Both the position numbers and the translations under genes were made by a program. The notes beneath the pieces are model-generated. The model searched no databases and had not been told where the DNA came from. It saw only the letters and a program-made list of their open reading frames with translations. Of a stretch of 64,000 bases of DNA, positions 9,890-23,757 are shown in pieces (the stretch's first letter is position 1; each line of letters opens with the position of its first letter). The stretch is from Toxorhynchites rutilus septentrionalis (Eukaryota; Arthropoda; Insecta; Diptera; Culicidae), in the NCBI RefSeq assembly GCF_029784135.1, contig NC_073746.1, positions 251,972,494 through 252,036,493 on the forward strand, given 5' to 3'.

Positions 9890-12800
9890 ATGATGGCAAG
9901 CGAACAGGAAAAGCGACAATTGGTCCTTCGTCGCACTTCTTTACTGGCTTCATTGGGACGAGCGAGTAAATTTCTGGAGATGTACGAAGATGAGAAGGAT
10001 AGGCTCGAGGTAGCACTGCGGATAGAGAATCTTGACGTTGTTCGGGTGGAGCTCGAAAACATCCAAACATCTTTGGAATGCAACGACGAGACGAGCGAAG
10101 GTACTAATCTCAACATTCAAATAAGAGCAAATTTCGAATCTCAATTTTTTAAAATAAAGGCTGGTCTTTTATCAAAACTGCCATCATCATCTTCTAGCAG
10201 TTGTCCTAATCCTCCCCCGCACACAGTTTCCTCTTGTCTCAAGGGTCTTAAACTACCGACGATTACATTACCTGAGTTTGACGGGAATTACAACGAATGG
10301 CTAGCATTCCACGACACCTTTTTGCGTTAATTCATTCAAATCAAGACGTTCCGGACATCCAGAAATTCCATTACCTGAAGTCGTCAGTTACAGGAGAAGC
10401 TGCTCAAGTAGTCGAGTCATTCGCGATTAGTGCCGCCAATTATCAATTGGCATGGCAAGCACTCGTGGGAAGGTATGCGAATGAATATCTCCTTAAGAAG
10501 CGGCATATACAAGCGATGTTGGAAATCCCACGGATAAAGAAGGAGACGACAGTTTCGTTACATAAAATTGTAGACGACTTTGAGCGACATACCAAAATAC
10601 TAAGACAACTCGGAGAACCTGTAGAGGCTTGGAGCACAATGTTGGAGCATTTATTATGCATTCGTCTTCCCGATGAAACTCTCAAAGTGTGGGAGGATCA
10701 TGCAGCATCCAGCAACAATCAAACCTACGATGCGCTGATTGAATTTCTGCATCGGCGTATACGAGTTCTTGAATCTGTTTCCGTGAATCATGCTCAGTCT
10801 CCGCAGCAGTACGTACCCTCCTCTCATAGTTCAGCACCTTTGAAAACGTTCCAAATCGAATCGTCCGCCTCGACAGTGATTGATGGTTATCCTAACAGGT
10901 GTTATGCTTGCGAACAACGGCACCCGTTGGTGAAATGCACGCAGTTTGGAAAGATGAGTGCTGCTGATCGGTTAACTTTGGTGAGCGGAAATCGACTCTG
11001 CCTCAATTGCTTCCGAGGTGATCATTTTTCTAGAAACTGTCCATCGAAATATACATGTAGATTCTGCAAACGACGGCACCACTCCCTCCTCCATTCCGGA
11101 TTCGGAGATAATACAAGCGCTTCTGGATCAAATAATGTTTCAAGAATAACTACCAACTTGAATTTGGTCTCCGAAAGTGACGAATCCACATCATCTATTC
11201 TTTCCGCTGCCACGTCTATTAAACAACCAGAAGTAGAGTGCAGTCTTCCGGTCAAAAACGTAGAGAAAAATGCTTTCCTGTTGACGGCGGTTGTGGTTGT
11301 GGTTGACCGTTATGGCAAAGAGCATTACGCGCGAGCTCTTCTGGACTCCGCATCACAACCCAATCTGATGACTGAAAATATGGCTCAACTGCTACGACTA
11401 AAGAGAAATAAGACGAATGTTCTCGTCCAAGGAATCGGCGAGCAGCCGCAAAATGCTAGACAATCCGTGCACGCTGAAATACGATCCAGAAAAGAAAACT
11501 TTTCCGTGAGAGCCGAGTTTTTAATTCTTCCACGCGTCACTCCTGAACTACCCTCCTACGATGTATTTACTGACACCTGGAATCTTCCGTTAGATATTTT
11601 CATGGCGGAGCCGCAGTTCAATAAACGTGCACCCATAGACATGATTTTGGGAATTGAGCACTTTTTCTCATTTTTTCAAACCGCAAAACGAATAAACCTA
11701 GCCGCATCCCTACCTATACTCATCGACAGCGTTTTTGGGTGGCTAGTTACCGGTTCCACCAGCAGGATTCTTCCTGCAGGGGTGAATACTTTTTGCTCTA
11801 TTGTAGCCAAATCCCTACTCAACATCGAAGAAAGCATAGAGAGGTTCTGGAAGGTCGAAGAGGTACAAACGCAATCCCATTATTCGCTCGAGGAGAAACA
11901 GTGTGATGAATTTTTTGCATCTACGACGTCCAGGAATTCGGAAGGGAGATATGTTGTACATTTACCTCGACGGTCTAATTTTCATGAACTGATAAGCGAT
12001 TGCAAATCAATGGCACTACATCGTTTCAACCTTCTCGAACGAATGCTCGAACGCAATCCTGAATTAAAAGTAGACTATCACAAGTTTATGGCAGAATACC
12101 TCTCTCTTGGACATATGCGACGCGTTCCGATAGACGGCGAAAAATATTCCGGAGCATACTACCTTCCGCATCATCCGGTGCTGAAAGAAGCGAGCACCAC
12201 GACGAAAATTAGAGTCGTCTTCGACGGCTCGGTCAAGAACTTTACAGGATACTCCCTTAACGATGCGCTCTTAGTAGGTCCTGTAGTGCAGGACGATCTA
12301 TTATCAATAATACTTCGATTCCGTACATTTCTGGTGGCATTGGTCGGTGACATCGCTAAGATGTACCGGCAGGTTTTGATCCATCCGAACGATACATCCT
12401 TACAAAGAATTTTGTGGCGATTTGATGCAGCGGACCCAATAGAAACCTACGAACTATTGACGGTCACATATGGCTTAAGTCCTTCTTCATTTCTTGCTAC
12501 CCGCACACTGCAGCAATTGGCTGTTGATGAGGGCAGAGAATATCCACTTGGTGCGCCCGCTCTACAACAAAACTTTTATGTAGACGACTTTATTGGTGGA
12601 GCGCAATCAGTCGAAGAAGCCGTTCAACTGAGAACAGAATTAAGTGAGCTCCTCGCGAAAGGAGGTTTTGAGCTTCGAAAGTGGGCGTCCAATCAGCTAT
12701 CCGTTCTTTCAGGTTTGACGTCAGAACAGATAGGAACGCAATCTTCGATTAAATTTAATGATAATGAAATGGTAAAAGCCCTTGGAATCACCTGGGAACC

Positions 12801-15246
12801 TGAGACGGATAACCTACGGTTCGATTCAAAGATATTCCAGCGAAACAGTCCTCCGACCAAACGATCCATTCTGTCTGGAATCTCTCAATTATTTGACCCT
12901 ATGGGATTGATATCTCCAATCGTCATCAAAGGCAAGATGATGATGCAACGTTTGTGGCTTCTTTCGTGTAACTGGGATGACGAAGTTCCAGATTCCATTG
13001 CAGTATCCTGGAAGGAATTCGCTGATCAGATCCCGAAGATATCCAACTTCCGCGTCAGTCGGTACGCACTGTTGTCGAATTCCACCATTCAACTGCATAC
13101 ATTTTCTGATGCCTCGGAATTGGCATACGGAGCGGATACTTACGTCCGATGCAACGATTCCAAAGGAACGATTCGTGTCGAGCTTCTCGCTTCTAAATCT
13201 CGGGTTGCACCTTTGAAAAAAATTACGTTGCCTCGATTAGAGCTTTGTGCGGCGGATATAGCAGCTAAACTCCATGCCCGAACCGTCAAAGCGCTCCAAA
13301 TATCCATCGCCGGTTCGTACTTTTGGTCGGACTCCACCGTTGTCCTACAGTGGTTGCAGGCAACCCCTAGCACCTGGAAAACATTTGTGGCGAACCGCGT
13401 ATCAGAAATTCAAAGCTCGACGCATGGAGCTGCATAGAATCACGTTGCTAGCAAGGACAATCCGGCGGACCTTGTATCTCGCGGAATGAACGTTGACGAC
13501 TTTTTGGCTAGTGATTTATAGAAGCGAGGTCCCAAATGGCTATCGCACGTTCAGGAAAATTGGCCTATATCCAAACTCCCTGAGTATCCTCAAAATGGAA
13601 AAGAGCGACGAAAACTGGTAATTGCTGTTACAAGAACTCAGGTATCACCCCGCTGTAATCACATATTCACGAGATTCTCGTCTTACGAGCGTCTACTTCA
13701 TGTAACTGCATATGTCCTCAGATTCATCACCAATCTTCGCAATAAATCCCGTACGGAGCCCATCCCTTGGACTAACCCACTTTCCAGTATTTCGTTGACT
13801 GCTGAACACCTAAACATCGCCGAACGGACGTTGGTTCAATTAGCTCAAGCAGATGCGTTCTTCGAGGAAATTCGAGATTTGCAAAATAACAAAACTGTCG
13901 GGAAGCGATCGTCGACTCGCCTACTGACTCCATTTCTAGACCTTGAGGGAACCATGCGGGTAGGGGGGAGGTTAAATTTGTCAGACCAGCCTTTTTCAGT
14001 CAAACATCCCGCTCTTTTACCATGTAATCATCCCTTATCCCATCTACTTGCCAAATCATACCACCTATCGCTCATTCACGGTGGCGGCCGTCTCACTCTC
14101 GCGACTATGAGAGAAAAATACTGGCCCATTCAAGGCCGCCGACTCGTCCGTAGTGTTCTCCGCCATTGTTACCGATGCGCCCGAGCCAACCCCGTCCCAA
14201 TAAGCCAACACATCGGACAGCTTCCACTACACCGAATTACTCCCGCCCGACCATTTGCCGTCACTGGGATGGATTATGCTGGACCGGTTTACTTGAAGCC
14301 CATCCATAAGCGAGCTGCCTCGCCGAAAGCGTATATATGCATTTTTATATGTTTCTGTACCAAGGCAGTGCACATTGAATTGGTCAGTGACCTATCAACG
14401 TCAGCTTTTCTGGCCACACTTCGTCGGTTCATAGCCCGTCGCGGACGGCCGACCGACCTGTATTCCGACAACGGTAAAAATTTTCAAGGCGCTTGTAACG
14501 AGCTCGAAGACTTATACCGAATGCTGCAGGATGAAGAGAAGATTCATCAGATCACAACGAACCATGTCAGCGAGCAAATCACTTGGCATTTCAGTCCACC
14601 GAAAGCCCCACATTTCGGGGGACTGTGGGAGTCAGCGGTGAAAGTGGCAAAGTGTCAACTATACCGTCAACTCGGCAATTCCAAGCTGTCCTTCGAAGAC
14701 CTCACCACTGTGCTGACACAAATCGAATCCAGCATGAATTCGCGGCCCTTAGTACCACTGAGCGAGGACCCAAATGACATCACCGCGTTAACTCCTGCGC
14801 ACTTCTTGATCGGTGATTCTTTGCAATCGCTTCCGGAACAAGACTTGCATAGAACACCACTAAATCGCCTCGTTGAACGTTATCAACAAATCCAGGGAAT
14901 CTATCAACAGTTCTGGCATCATTGGAAGAAAGAGTATCTTCAGGAGCTTCAACGGGATACGAAAACCTGTCACCCCAATACGGATATCCAACCAGGAAGA
15001 CTAGTTGTACTGATGGATGAGTTTCAAATGCCAGTTAAATGGCCACTAGCTCGAATAATTGCTGTTCATCCTGGAAAGGACAAGTTAGTACGCGTTGTTT
15101 CATTGCGCACCGGACGAGGAGTGATCGTGCGACCAATTACAAAAATTTGTTTGCTGCCGATGGAAGAAACCAAGGACAATCAGGGATCGACGGAATATGA
15201 GCAAGCGGCGATGCCAACGAACACACTTCCAGAGAGTTCTCGTTGA
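9890..15246 (+). pseudogene. BEL/Pao gag-pol, one frameshift and two stops
   Basis: Gag-Pol polyprotein of a retrotransposon. Gag begins at ATG 9890 in one frame and continues from about 10320 in another. The break is in the T run at 10319-10324 and fits loss of one T. Then come CCHC-type zinc knuckles (CYACEQRHPLVKC; CLNC...HFSRNC; CRFCKRRHH), a protease (ALLDSASQ), reverse transcriptase with YVDDFIGG (about 12576), RNase H starting FSDASELAYGA (about 13105), and an integrase with a zinc-binding head, DYAGPVY and YSDNGKNFQG. Two TAG codons (13435-13437 and 13519-13521) stand where the family pattern expects Trp; between and after them the frame is open to 15246. No env-like frame was seen. 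Not functional without suppression of these breaks. Confidence 0.9.
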
Positions 15247-15304
15247 TGATGGTTCAGTTCAGGATGTAATATAATTGAAAACAATGTTTTCAAGGTGGCG
15301 GCGA

Positions 15305-15529
15305 TGTTGCATACCGACCTTACGTGCGGTGTAAAGACGTTGTCAAATCGTTGCAACCTAATCCAGCGCAGAACATCACACAGATACAACTTTCAACAAT
15401 TGTCTATTGTCCTTCTATGATGTGGAATTAAAATATAGGAATGTAGTACTTTTTCCATGTTCGACCTCAGAATTGTGCAGACGTGTATTTAATAAAAATT
15501 TATTCCTTTTGACTGTCACCATATTTCTT
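15305..15529 (+). repeat. BEL/Pao 3' LTR, truncated
   Basis: Matches bases 1-225 of the 5' LTR with one difference noted. The last 33 bp present in the 5' LTR are absent and foldback sequence follows at once. Confidence 0.85.
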
Positions 15530-16068
15530 TCGGTTTAGTAGTTAAAAAGTTATGAATTTTTGAGTGAGATCATTTTTGGAAAAAAGGGGAAAAATTATTT
15601 TTGGTACCATCGGTTAACTTTGAAAAACCATTGCTCTAAAACGAAATAAATCTTATCTCTGATTTTTGGATATGTTATGCAAAAAAACCTCAGCTTTCAA
15701 GAAAAAGTATAAAAATATTTAGCACCCTCTAGTCCGAAGCCATCAGAGCTATAAAAAACAAATACAATAAATAATTACCAAAGCAAAATCCAAATTTTCT
15801 GCAGATGTAATATTTTTTCAGAAAAGACTATCTGATTGGCTTTAATTTGATATGTCGATCATCTAAATCGGTTCAGTTGTTCAAAAGTTATTTTTTTCAA
15901 AAAGAATTTTTTGGAAAAATATGAAAAACATTGGTATTTCGAACCAAGCTAAAATGGAAATGGGCACCCTCATGAAAAAAAAAATACGGGTCTAATGTTT
16001 TGCGATGAAGAACATTATTACCGCTTTTCACGAAAATCGGAGAACCATTATATCGGTTTGGCATGGAG
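15530..16068. mobile_element. Foldback element, right arm
   Basis: Inverted relative to 8936-9094 and to the copy at 49550-49990. Shared marks are the TCAGCTTTCAAGAAAAAGTA segment, the AGCACCCTCTAG segment, TTTGATATGTCGATCATCTA and the terminal TATCGGTTTGGCATGGA. Confidence 0.7.
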
Positions 16069-16204
16069 TGGCTGTACATCGCTTTTTACACGGTTTTAGG
16101 AATTCACGCGGTTATTTTGACACGGATTTCGGAATTTACGAGTTTTTTATTCACGCGGATTTCGAATTTACGCGGTGATATGACTTTTCGCGAAATAAGT
16201 TTGT

Positions 16205-16295
16205 ATTTGTACAGAAAAAGCACGATTTTAGACTCCCACTCCCCCTCCGTGGATATTTTCATACCTCTACCCCTCTTTGACCACGTGGATATTTT
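16205..16295 (+). repeat. CCACGTGG module A
   Basis: Shares AGAAAAAGCACGATTTTAGA, the pyrimidine-rich CTCCCCCTCCGTGGA and CCACGTGGA with the module at 39845. Left part degraded. Confidence 0.7.
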
Positions 16296-17949
16296 TCCTT
16301 TTTTAATTAAAATAATTAAGGAAATAACTGAATGGAGCCTAAATTCCATTTAAGTTTATTTTATTTCAAATTTTACTAGCTGCACCCTGCTGTACCAGCT
16401 TTGCTGTGGCTCATTGTTGTTGTACGGCAGAGAAATGAGTAGCATAACAAAGCACATGTTTCATTTAATTTGAAATACTTGTGAGTAAACAATATTGTTT
16501 TTTGTTTTTACATTATCAGCGAAGATATGCAGACTATCTAGTTTGCCAACACGGAAATTCGTAATGTACAGTTGACCAGGTGAGGAACAATCCGCATCTG
16601 AATATAAACTACACAACTTCAAAGATTGATCTTTAGCTTTACTAATTGTGATTGCAAACGCCAATCGAATAAAAATAAATGGATTTAAAGTCATTTTCAA
16701 ATAAAATTTTAGTTCAGGATTTTTTCAACACTTGCAATAAAATGTGTTGATATCAACAGAACACATATATACAATAATGTTAATTTAGGTTCACAGCTTT
16801 ATTTCCGAAGTGTATTTATTCCATCTGGAAAACCAGTAACATTTTCGTTAGTAATAATCCAATTAACCTGATTCATTCGCTTCCATTCGATTTATATGAC
16901 ATTCCAGTAGGATCATTCTCATAGAGATGTTCTCGATTGAATGAAAAATTATTCTTTCGTTTTGGATTACAAATATTTCATGACAAAACGATCGCACAGC
17001 AAATCGATGGGTAGTTGTGAAATGATAAATGCATCGTTTTATAACAGAGTTACAGCGTTCCAAAACCCACTCAAAATTTTCGATGCCACGTCTTTTTTTT
17101 TTTGTTGAGTGCAGATCTCTGCCTACTCCGGAATATGATGGATCACGGCAAATGCCGATTCATCTCCACTCTGGATTTCCGATTCACCTTTAGTCGGTAG
17201 CGCAATACAAAACATTTATCGCCATAGTTCGGAGAGTTTTCAGAATTTTTGAATTGAAAACATTTTATTATTTTTCAAATCCTTATCGACCATTCTGCCA
17301 TTCATTAGCTCTTTGCGGTTGTATGTCAAGGAAACAAACTAAATATTTTATCCAACCACATGCATGAGTTACACTGTTTTTTGTACGAATTTTAATGTCT
17401 AGTGAATTTGATCATGAATTAATACACAATTTCTATGGATAATAGATAACGGTACTAGGTGTAAACAAAAGATAATTAGCGTGGAGAGATAAGGGGATCT
17501 CTTTCATAGGAAATTATGACGGCTAGTGGTGCATGGATCATTTTACACAAATGTGAATAATAAATCCTACGAATTGACGAAATTTCAATACTTAGAAAAA
17601 ATGTAACTTTTCGAGAGAAGTAATACAAAAAAATTATTTTACACGTACCGTGAAGTACCCATATACCGCTAAGCTAAGGCAATATTCAACGTTTGTTTAC
17701 TCTGCTTAAGCTTATATAATGTTCTTAAATGTGCTACTTGCTTGGTATTTGTTCCACTACTGATAAACATACGGATGAGAGCGTTGCTGTATTCAAACCA
17801 CCAATAATAATGGAAAATATTTTGCACCTTTTGGTCCTAATTCTAACCCGCAAAAACGTCATTTTCCTAATTCCGTTAATTAGTGTTTCTAATTCCAATA
17901 ATCAAATTGTTATAATAATGAATCGTTTTAAATAGTAGATTTGATAATG

Positions 17950-19107
17950 TTTTATGTTGTAAACAATTTAAATGAGTCGAGATCAATAATCGAATGAATT
18001 ACAGTAGTAATATGTCGTTTATGTATTGGCAACACAGCTTGTGATGAAGATGCTTTACTGGATTTTCCAATAAGACCTGAATAATAAACAGCACCAGGAT
18101 CTAACGTATACAATCCACATTGCCGGAAACCGTTGATCAATGTCGATTGTAGGTTCGTTATTCTATTAACAGCTTTTGAGTGTTGCGAAAAAGCTGACGT
18201 CCAGCAGCTAAATAAATTGAGTGGAATTTTGTGGAAGATAAACCAGGATTATGTTTTTTCTCCGTACATAGCAGCATCGTCTCATAAAAGACATGTGACT
18301 TATGTCAATTTTGAAAGAAAGTAATAGGGAACGATATTTCCTGTTGGACAAGCCAAGGGTAAAAAACATTCTTGAGAAACAGGAACAATCCGGGACATCC
18401 GACCCGATCCCGCTCTTGCTGCAGCCCAGCTTTCGGTCAAGCTCTGTTTGATTTCTTTTGGCATCCTGGATTTGTTAGATTCTCTATCGGCGTTAACTAC
18501 CTTTCCCTGGACGATTTTTTTTCGCCCGGAACCAGCTAACCAGTTTCTTTGTAGGTATTGTACGTACTACTGTTTCATCCAAATTGAACATCTGTTCCGA
18601 AAATTTCAACGCATTGGCCAGCGCTTCTTCGAAATACTCATGGATTTCGTGAAACCAGCTCCTGATTTGTTGCTTGGAAATAGCTGCACGATGCTTTGAC
18701 AATACCCTTGGCACCCGTTTCAATATTCCTGGATGCCGTTTAATGAACCCACTGGTCCATTACGAGCCGGTATCCCGTTTTTAAATGGAGTAGAACGAGT
18801 TGATTTTCTCACTTAATGTGCTATGCTTAACAGTAATCTCTTTGTGTCCACGAGGAATCCAGCTTTTGCTTTGGTTAACAGCCATTCAACTGTTCGTCCT
18901 TCTGTGGCATCGAGAACGGTTGCTTTTTCAGAACGTGGTCGGGAATACTTTCCCAAGACTTTCTCGCGCAGTGTTGAATACGGAATTCCGTACTTTCGAA
19001 AGGGAAATCCGGTTCTCGCCATTTTCACAGCGTCTGTTTTTTCGACCTATCCTATTCAATGCGTTTCTGACCGGCGTTTGTTTTACTCATCGCAATATAG
19101 CAAATGA
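17950..19107 (-). pseudogene. pogo/Tigger-like transposase relic
   Basis: DDE transposase of the pogo branch of Tc1/mariner, with a CENP-B-like N-terminus. Minus-strand pieces in order: a psq-type helix-turn-helix with FRKYGIPYSTLREKVLG (about 19000-18940) and TVEWLLTKAKAGF (about 18890); a core fragment with FNLDETVV (about 18600), where the first catalytic Asp lies; LLDVSFFATLKSC (about 18190); and the C-terminal GFRQCGLYTLDPGAVYYS (18140-18080). Many frameshifts and stops separate them. The pieces are collinear with the family, so one ancestral gene is clear, and it is long dead. Confidence 0.75.
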
Positions 19108-19825
19108 AATCTGTTGGGTGGAATAATAAACAAGTAGAAATATGGGTGTCCTTGTTCCAGCCATTTTTATCTTGGTGATAACCGGGACTCTGGCAACCCT
19201 ATCCCAACCAATACAAATTGAGGGTAGGCAGTATAAACAGGGCTCGCGCTCAGGGGGCTCACGTATTGTTTTCTGTTTTGAGTCATATATGTTCAACATT
19301 TGATTACGTTGGATAGTTTCCTTTGGCAAGCGATGTATGGATACCCATCCGGAAGCTTTCTTGGCGATTTGCAATTAAAATCACTGCTTGAGGATCGCCC
19401 GGAGCACTTCATTTTTAATTTTAGGTTATGATTTCTATGCTCATGATTTTCTATGCTGGCTACAATAAGGTGGCAATCTTAGCAATACAATAAGGTTGGT
19501 GATAACCGATCGAATTTGCAATGAAAAGATGCGAAAAAACTATTAAATCAATGAATCGTACCTGTATCGTTCAGTTTTTATTACTTTCTGGGAAAACTAT
19601 ATAGACATTTTTGTTCTAAGACTAACTGTTCTCAAGATAGAATAAAAGCTATAGAAAATTCTATATATTTGATATTTTTGATGAAAAACACTCAATCAGT
19701 TTATTGATAATAACGGGAAACTCAGGTTGGGCGGAGTCTTAAAGTTCTTGAATACGGAACAGTTTTTGTTTAATTTAGAATGTATCCTATTCGAATATTA
19801 TATTTGAAAAAATATTTATTCTTCG

Positions 19826-19937
19826 TGTCCACGTGGACATGTCTATACCCTCTCCCCCCTCTCCGTGGACAAGCGTGGACATTTTGATACCCCCTACTCC
19901 CCCTAAAGTTGTCCACGTGGTATGTGGACAGCCCCTT
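19826..19937 (-). repeat. CCACGTGG module B with GGACAGCCCC end
   Basis: Carries GTCCACGTGGAC, TCCGTGGACAAGCGTGGAC, then GTCCACGTGGTATGTGGAC and the terminal GGACAGCCCC next to TTA, like the right end of the element at 39845-42663. Confidence 0.75.
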
Positions 19938-20133
19938 AATAGCTGAGAATTAAAAGGATAAACAGATATCATGATTGTAGCATGCAAAAAAAAAATCAGT
20001 TGATCGTTGATCGTTAGCTGTATTTTAAACTAATAATTCACTGTTAGATTTTCACGCGGATTTTGATTTTTTTTTTTTGAATTAACGATTTTTTTACGCG
20101 GCACGCTTCCCCGCGTAAAGAGCGACTTCAGTG

Positions 20134-20450
20134 TATGTCTGAATCCGGTTCAATATTGGTGAGTTGAAGCCTCAAATCTTCGTTCATTTTCAAACGGTTT
20201 CTTTGTTTTGTCATAACTTGTTCGCGCTTTTTTATTTGCCAAATTTTTCGTCTTGTACGAACCTGTGCACGCAGTTTTTGAAAACTACAATAATCATACT
20301 TTGTACTAAAATATCTTGAATGTTTCAAATAAGAATTCTAATTAATAGGTATAATAGGGGTCGTTTTTCAGACCTCGTCGATCCCCAAAATCAGTTTTCG
20401 CTAATATCGACCCCAAGGGGTTGATATCGACCACTTTGAGAATCCCTGCC
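20134..20450 (-). pseudogene. hAT element remnant with transposase C-terminus
   Basis: Minus strand: CAGGGATTCTCAAAGTGGTC is a hAT-type terminus at 20450. Downstream a 66-residue frame (20328-20128) ends in RNRLKMNEDLRLQL and NIEPD. This resembles the last residues of ZBED5/FAM200-type hAT transposases (xNRLxxExDLRLxLSxIxPxI). The middle of the gene is absent, so it is an internally deleted copy. The pogo-like element abuts its 3' side. Confidence 0.5.
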
Positions 20451-20548
20451 TTATACTATTATTATCAACTAGAGACTTGGCGCTTTTCAACAAACCCAAA
20501 TTAGTTGATTGAAAACACCCAAAATCGGACAAACCAATATCATTTACC

Positions 20549-20712
20549 TGAGTACTTTGTTGAGATTTCTATGTCGAATACCACGCCATGAATGTATTCC
20601 GGAGTGGCAAACTCTTAAATACGCACGACTTCAGTGCAAGTCGGGAGAACTATCTTTGACGAAAAATCCCCCAACCAGAACGGGAATAGAATCCGAACCA
20701 CGAGAGAGGATG
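20549..20712 (-). mobile_element. SINE family A, degraded
   Basis: Minus-strand body and box B remnant match the family (GACTTGCACTGAAGTCG-like segment). The box A head is lost. Confidence 0.7.
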
Positions 20713-20900
20713 ATATCGCGGAGCAGAAGGCAGCCGTAAAGAGGAAATTCTAAAATGAGATTCCAACAGTATCCAGTATCCTTCAAGGTGAGTGCACAGT
20801 TTATGTGCATGTATGTTGGTAGATTGTGAGCAATTCACCCTTCCTCGTACAACATCGATTCTCACTCGTGGTGAACTTGCATAACATAGAGCGCTAGAAC

Positions 20901-20957
20901 TAGAGGCGAATGAACTGAAAAGTTTAAACCCTCTTAAAGCCAAAAAGAAGAAGAAGA
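20901..20957 (+). mobile_element. Ultrashort retroposon, 57 bp, with 13-bp target duplication
   Basis: Starts TAGAGGCGAATGAACTG and ends in (AAG)n. It is flanked by AGAGCGCTAGAAC at 20888-20900 and 20958-20970. A second copy with its own duplication is at 32700-32758 in opposite orientation. Confidence 0.85.
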
Positions 20958-20970
20958 AGAGCGCTAGAAC

Positions 20971-22094
20971 GCTCAGCAGAGTAGTGAAATCGCTTGATGT
21001 GTGACGTATTAAATAATACGGGAAGGGGTTAAATGGATCTATGCTACTTAAATTCCCCCTGTCCATCTGCTAGGTTGTGCAAGAGAATGAACGTGTTTGC
21101 ATCCAATGCGAGAAGAGTCAATTAACGTTGTAAGTGATATATCACTACGTCTACAGATATACGGAATGTTTTGCAAGCAATCTTGAATCGTTATGGTTTT
21201 CATATTTTCTTTTCAAAAATGTTTTCATCCACAATTATTTGCTATACCCTAGCATATTGGAATTACGCCCTTTCTTCACATTCTTTTTGCAGAAAAAAAA
21301 GATCCAACCTACATTTCAGTAGTCAAAATAAAATAATAATTTGAAACACTGAAGAACGAAGGATTGTTCCATTTGTTGTTCCTTCCACGTAAAGTAAAAC
21401 CGTTCAATTAACTAAAATCATGCCATCCATTTTTATTTAGTTCCAGGGGAGTGTCTAAATTCAACCATTTGACCTTTCATTTTTTTTCTCTAATTTCTCA
21501 CCTTATCGTTGCTAGATTTTAAAATGAGTGGATAGTCTTTGTTCATGATTTTTTCGGTTTTTTCTTTTTTTCAGTATTACATTTCTAAAGTTTCTTACTT
21601 GTTCGCATATTGGATTCTCGTTATCCATTTGTAATAAAATCAACCATGGTAAGGCTTTTAAAGTATTGTGAAATGGAATCTGCTAGCTTGCTCAGTTATG
21701 TTCAATTGACAAAAATATAGACCGAAATTCGTTAATAAAGCAAAAACTATTAATCATGCACTCAAGTAAAACTTTCCAAAGATAATTTGTGATTGGTGCC
21801 GCCAATTTTTACTTCCTGGTATTTTTTCACTGAAATTTAATAGAAATTGATCCATTCTATCATTCTATTCTAAACGTAGTGTCAATGAACCTAATTTAAG
21901 TATAACCGCGTTCACTGAATAATTATTAAAACTACGTCACTAACTATGAGACCCATATTTTTGTCAATTAAACCCACGCAGATTGTTCGTTAACGTTGGT
22001 TGGGCTTTCCTGATGTAAGTGTTAATAAAATAAATTACATTATACCATTGTCCTACAAGGTTCTGCTGCTATTTTCTAATAGTGTTTACTTCGC
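20971..22094. other. Intergenic, downstream of the DCAF12-like gene
   Basis: AT-rich. Probably contains the 3' UTR of the minus-strand gene ending at 22095, but no unambiguous poly(A) signal was fixed. Confidence 0.4.

Positions 22095-23757
<1,663 letters not shown>

Larger units (their letters stand above)
9095..15529 (+). mobile_element. BEL/Pao LTR retrotransposon, broken, 6.4 kb
   Basis: Order is 5' LTR, primer-binding site, leader with an internal duplication, gag-pol, purine-rich tract (AAGGTGGCGGCGA, 15292-15304), 3' LTR. The LTRs are nearly identical, so insertion was recent, yet the gene is broken at three places and the 3' LTR lacks its last 33 bp. The clipped end explains why no target duplication can be seen. 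It interrupts a foldback element. Confidence 0.93.
16077..20133 (-). mobile_element. Old pogo/Tigger-like element, about 4 kb
   Basis: The right end, read inward, is CACTGAAGTCGCTCTTTACG next to a TA. The left end reads TA then CATCGCTTTTTACACGG, a weaker inverted match. Inside lies a decayed pogo transposase. TA flanks and Tigger-like ends fit the pogo family. Two CCACGTGG modules (16200-16295 and 19826-19937) are also inside, so later insertions are likely. The left boundary is uncertain. Confidence 0.5.
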
